NCBI GenBank assembly: GCA_020024115.1
Contig: JAHHUF010000035.1
Coordinates: 1-15,818 of the forward strand
Origin: Anaerofilum sp.
GTDB lineage: Bacteria > Bacillota > Clostridia > Oscillospirales > Ruminococcaceae
Direction of reading: 5' to 3'
Length of the DNA stretch: 15,818 bases
Positions 14,663 through 15,818 of this stretch are shown here, piece after piece; position 1 is the first letter of the stretch, and each line of letters opens with the position of its first letter. The notes under the pieces were generated by a model. The model did not search any database and was not told the DNA's origin. It saw nothing but the letters and a program-made list of their open reading frames with translations. The position numbers and the translations under genes were made by a program.

Positions 14663-15142
14663 TTATAAAATATAAAAAACAATAGCATCCCCTTGCTTTG
14701 CCACTTGCATAAAATACCACTTTAATTCCGTCAAATAGGAAAAAATATATTCATAAAATTCATTTTCATCGTCATCTTCAACTAGAGGATACAACTCCTG
14801 CTGTTGCATTTCTTGAAAATTATACATTCTTTTTATAGTGTCGTCATTCAACATATTCAAAAAATTAGATGCTGTTTTCACTTGTTCCGGTGTGATGTAA
14901 AAAGCCCCAAAATCCTGCTCACTGTCTATTACATTATCATCCAGCAATGGAACCACATAGCTCATCGGTGGCTCTCCATTATCAATATTTTTGCACAAAA
15001 GATAATGCAAAGCCTGCCATGATTTATCAATATCTAAAGTTTGGTCTTGGTTTGCTTCAATTTCAAGAATCGCTTTGTCACCATTTAAAATTTGCTCAAG
15101 CAATGAATTTTCAACAGCTATGTAATTTCCAATCATTCCCAT
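14663..15142 (-). CDS. DUF1877 (YfbM-like) family protein
   Basis: A 159-residue protein that starts with the family's characteristic MGMIGNYIAV and contains LDIDKSWQALHYLL, both typical of DUF1877/YfbM. The function is not established; the fold is a small alpha/beta domain and the protein should be cytoplasmic. The ATG at 15142 has AAGGA about seven bases upstream. The frame is open 41 codons further back, but those residues do not belong to the family and overlap the neighbouring gene. Length agrees with the family (about 160). It lies 55 bases after the next gene, with no clear promoter between, so they are probably cotranscribed. Confidence 0.9.
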   Translation of the reverse strand: MGMIGNYIAVENSLLEQILNGDKAILEIEANQDQTLDIDKSWQALHYLLCKNIDNGEPPMSYVVPLLDDNVIDSEQDFGAFYITPEQVKTASNFLNMLNDDTIKRMYNFQEMQQQELYPLVEDDDENEFYEYIFSYLTELKWYFMQVAKQGDAIVFYIL

Positions 15143-15197
15143 TTTATTTTCCTTCTTTCTTAATATTATTTTTGTCCCAATATACACTAAAATACAA

Positions 15198-15560
15198 TTA
15201 CTTCTCTGTCCATGAATCAAATCTTTGTGATATTTGAGGGTCATACAAAGGGCATCCAAAATCAAGCAAAATATCTATCAAAGTATTGATAGAAGATTCT
15301 TGCATACCATAACAATCAAACCTTACAATTTGTGCAGTTGTAAAAATCTCAAAAGCTCCATTGTCTTCTTTTTCATAGGTATGTGTTTGTACTTTAGTCC
15401 AATCTGAAAAAACATCTGCAACTTTGTTAAGAATTTTATCTATTGGAAGTATTTCCAGTTCCTCTGCTGTTTGACCATCACAACATGCCAACTCATAAAT
15501 TTTATTATCATTATGAGCAATTCCTTTTTTGTATTTCCAAAAAACAAAATCCATTCCCAT
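15198..15560 (-). CDS. Unrecognised 120-aa protein
   Basis: I do not recognise this family with confidence. The product is soluble and acidic, beginning MGMDFVFWKYKKGI and containing YELACCDGQTAEELEILP and a C-terminal FGCPLYDPQISQRFDSW. The ATG at 15560 has AAAGGAG six bases upstream; a longer frame from 15605 adds a lysine-rich segment translated from the leader and is rejected. Its start and size resemble small proteins found beside DUF1877 genes. A promoter with 17-base spacing lies about 60 bases upstream, so this is probably the first gene of the transcript including DUF1877. The gene appears intact. Confidence 0.75.
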   Translation of the reverse strand: MGMDFVFWKYKKGIAHNDNKIYELACCDGQTAEELEILPIDKILNKVADVFSDWTKVQTHTYEKEDNGAFEIFTTAQIVRFDCYGMQESSINTLIDILLDFGCPLYDPQISQRFDSWTEK

Positions 15561-15621
15561 AAAAAACTCCTTTTTTATAATTCGTTTTATTTTTGCCAAA
15601 AACAAAGTTATTCACAATTTT

Positions 15622-15650
15622 ATTATACTGCGCCACTATTTGCAAAGCAA
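15622..15650 (-). promoter_or_regulatory. Promoter for the 120-aa / DUF1877 genes
   Basis: TTGCTT (15645-15650) and a perfect TATAAT (15622-15627) on the minus strand are separated by 17 bases, 62 bases upstream of the ATG at 15560. Confidence 0.55.
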
Positions 15651-15734
15651 CACTTGGCTTATGCCCTCGCTTTACTTTTTAATTCATAGGTTACATCATA
15701 AATTTAAAAATACCTTTTAATAATTTTTTATTTT

Positions 15735-15743
15735 TGTTATAAT
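15735..15743 (+). promoter_or_regulatory. Extended -10 promoter for the plus-strand gene at the right edge
   Basis: TGTTATAAT is a perfect extended -10 on the plus strand, 53 bases before the ATG at 15796. The -35 position (TTTTAA) is weak. It is divergent to the promoter at 15622-15650. Confidence 0.55.
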
Positions 15744-15795
15744 TAACTTATATAAACTCTTTAAAAAGCTTTTAATATAGAAAAGAGGTTTGAAG

Positions 15796-15818
15796 ATGAA
15801 AAAATGGTTCTCCTCAAA
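15796..15818 (+). CDS. Start of a plus-strand gene, truncated by the window
   Basis: Only seven full codons (MKKWFSS) are visible. The ATG is preceded by AAAGAGG at eight bases and by an extended -10 promoter, so a real gene start is likely. The lysine pair followed by aromatic residues would fit the beginning of a signal peptide, but the product cannot be determined. Confidence 0.55.

Noticed and set aside
15143..15265. N-terminal extension of the DUF1877 protein to a 200-residue product
   Set aside because: The family begins exactly at MGMIGNY with a ribosome binding site in place, and the extension overlaps the upstream gene.
1..15818. tRNA, rRNA, CRISPR arrays, insertion sequences and phage genes
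   Set aside because: I looked for clover-leaf ends, regularly spaced repeats, transposase motifs and terminal inverted repeats and saw none; this was by eye, not by a scanning program.

Overview
The window looks like a chromosomal stretch from a low-to-mid GC Firmicute, most likely a member of the Clostridia. The signs are a fused IspD-IspF enzyme, a CdaA/CdaR cyclic-di-AMP pair followed by a COG2509-type FAD protein, a YesM/YesN-style two-component system, AGGAGG-like ribosome binding sites and AT-rich spacers. No 16S or marker tree could be built, so finer placement is a guess. Every gene except the last is on the minus strand, so transcription runs from high to low coordinates.

Block 1 (1-5378) is housekeeping. 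Read in transcription order it is ispDF (MEP isoprenoid pathway), then, after a promoter, cdaA (diadenylate cyclase), cdaR (its YbbR-domain partner), a COG2509 FAD-dependent oxidoreductase and the 5' end of recJ (DHH-family ssDNA exonuclease). From cdaA to recJ the genes overlap or are separated by fewer than 30 bases, so they probably form one operon. The usual third partner of cdaA/cdaR, glmM, is absent here.

Block 2 (5379-5987) is a gene-poor spacer. It carries a candidate ispDF promoter, short decayed coding stretches on the minus strand, and a strong 17-bp inverted repeat at the end of the next operon.

Block 3 (5988-12217) is the most interesting intact unit: an apparent five-gene operon behind one good promoter. 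It encodes an EamA/DMT transporter, an NhaC-family Na+/H+ antiporter, a YesM-type sensor kinase, a YesN-type AraC response regulator, and a protein that fuses a kinase-like domain to a MobA-like nucleotidyltransferase. The antiporter and kinase genes overlap by ATGA, and the kinase and regulator genes by 26 bases. A 32-codon hydrophobic ORF lies in the roughly 170-base leader.

Block 4 (12238-15560) is an accessory run of small genes: an unrecognised 113-aa protein flanked by decayed reading frame, a PrpA-like metallophosphatase, a Sel1-repeat protein, a pseudogene broken by an amber stop and an apparent dinucleotide indel, a DUF1877 (YfbM-like) protein and an unrecognised 120-aa protein. Small size, AT-rich spacers, separate promoters and recent gene decay suggest a fast-turnover locus. 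Such clusters often hold toxin-immunity genes, but no toxin is visible here.

At the right edge a plus-strand gene begins at 15796 behind an extended -10 promoter and leaves the window after seven codons.
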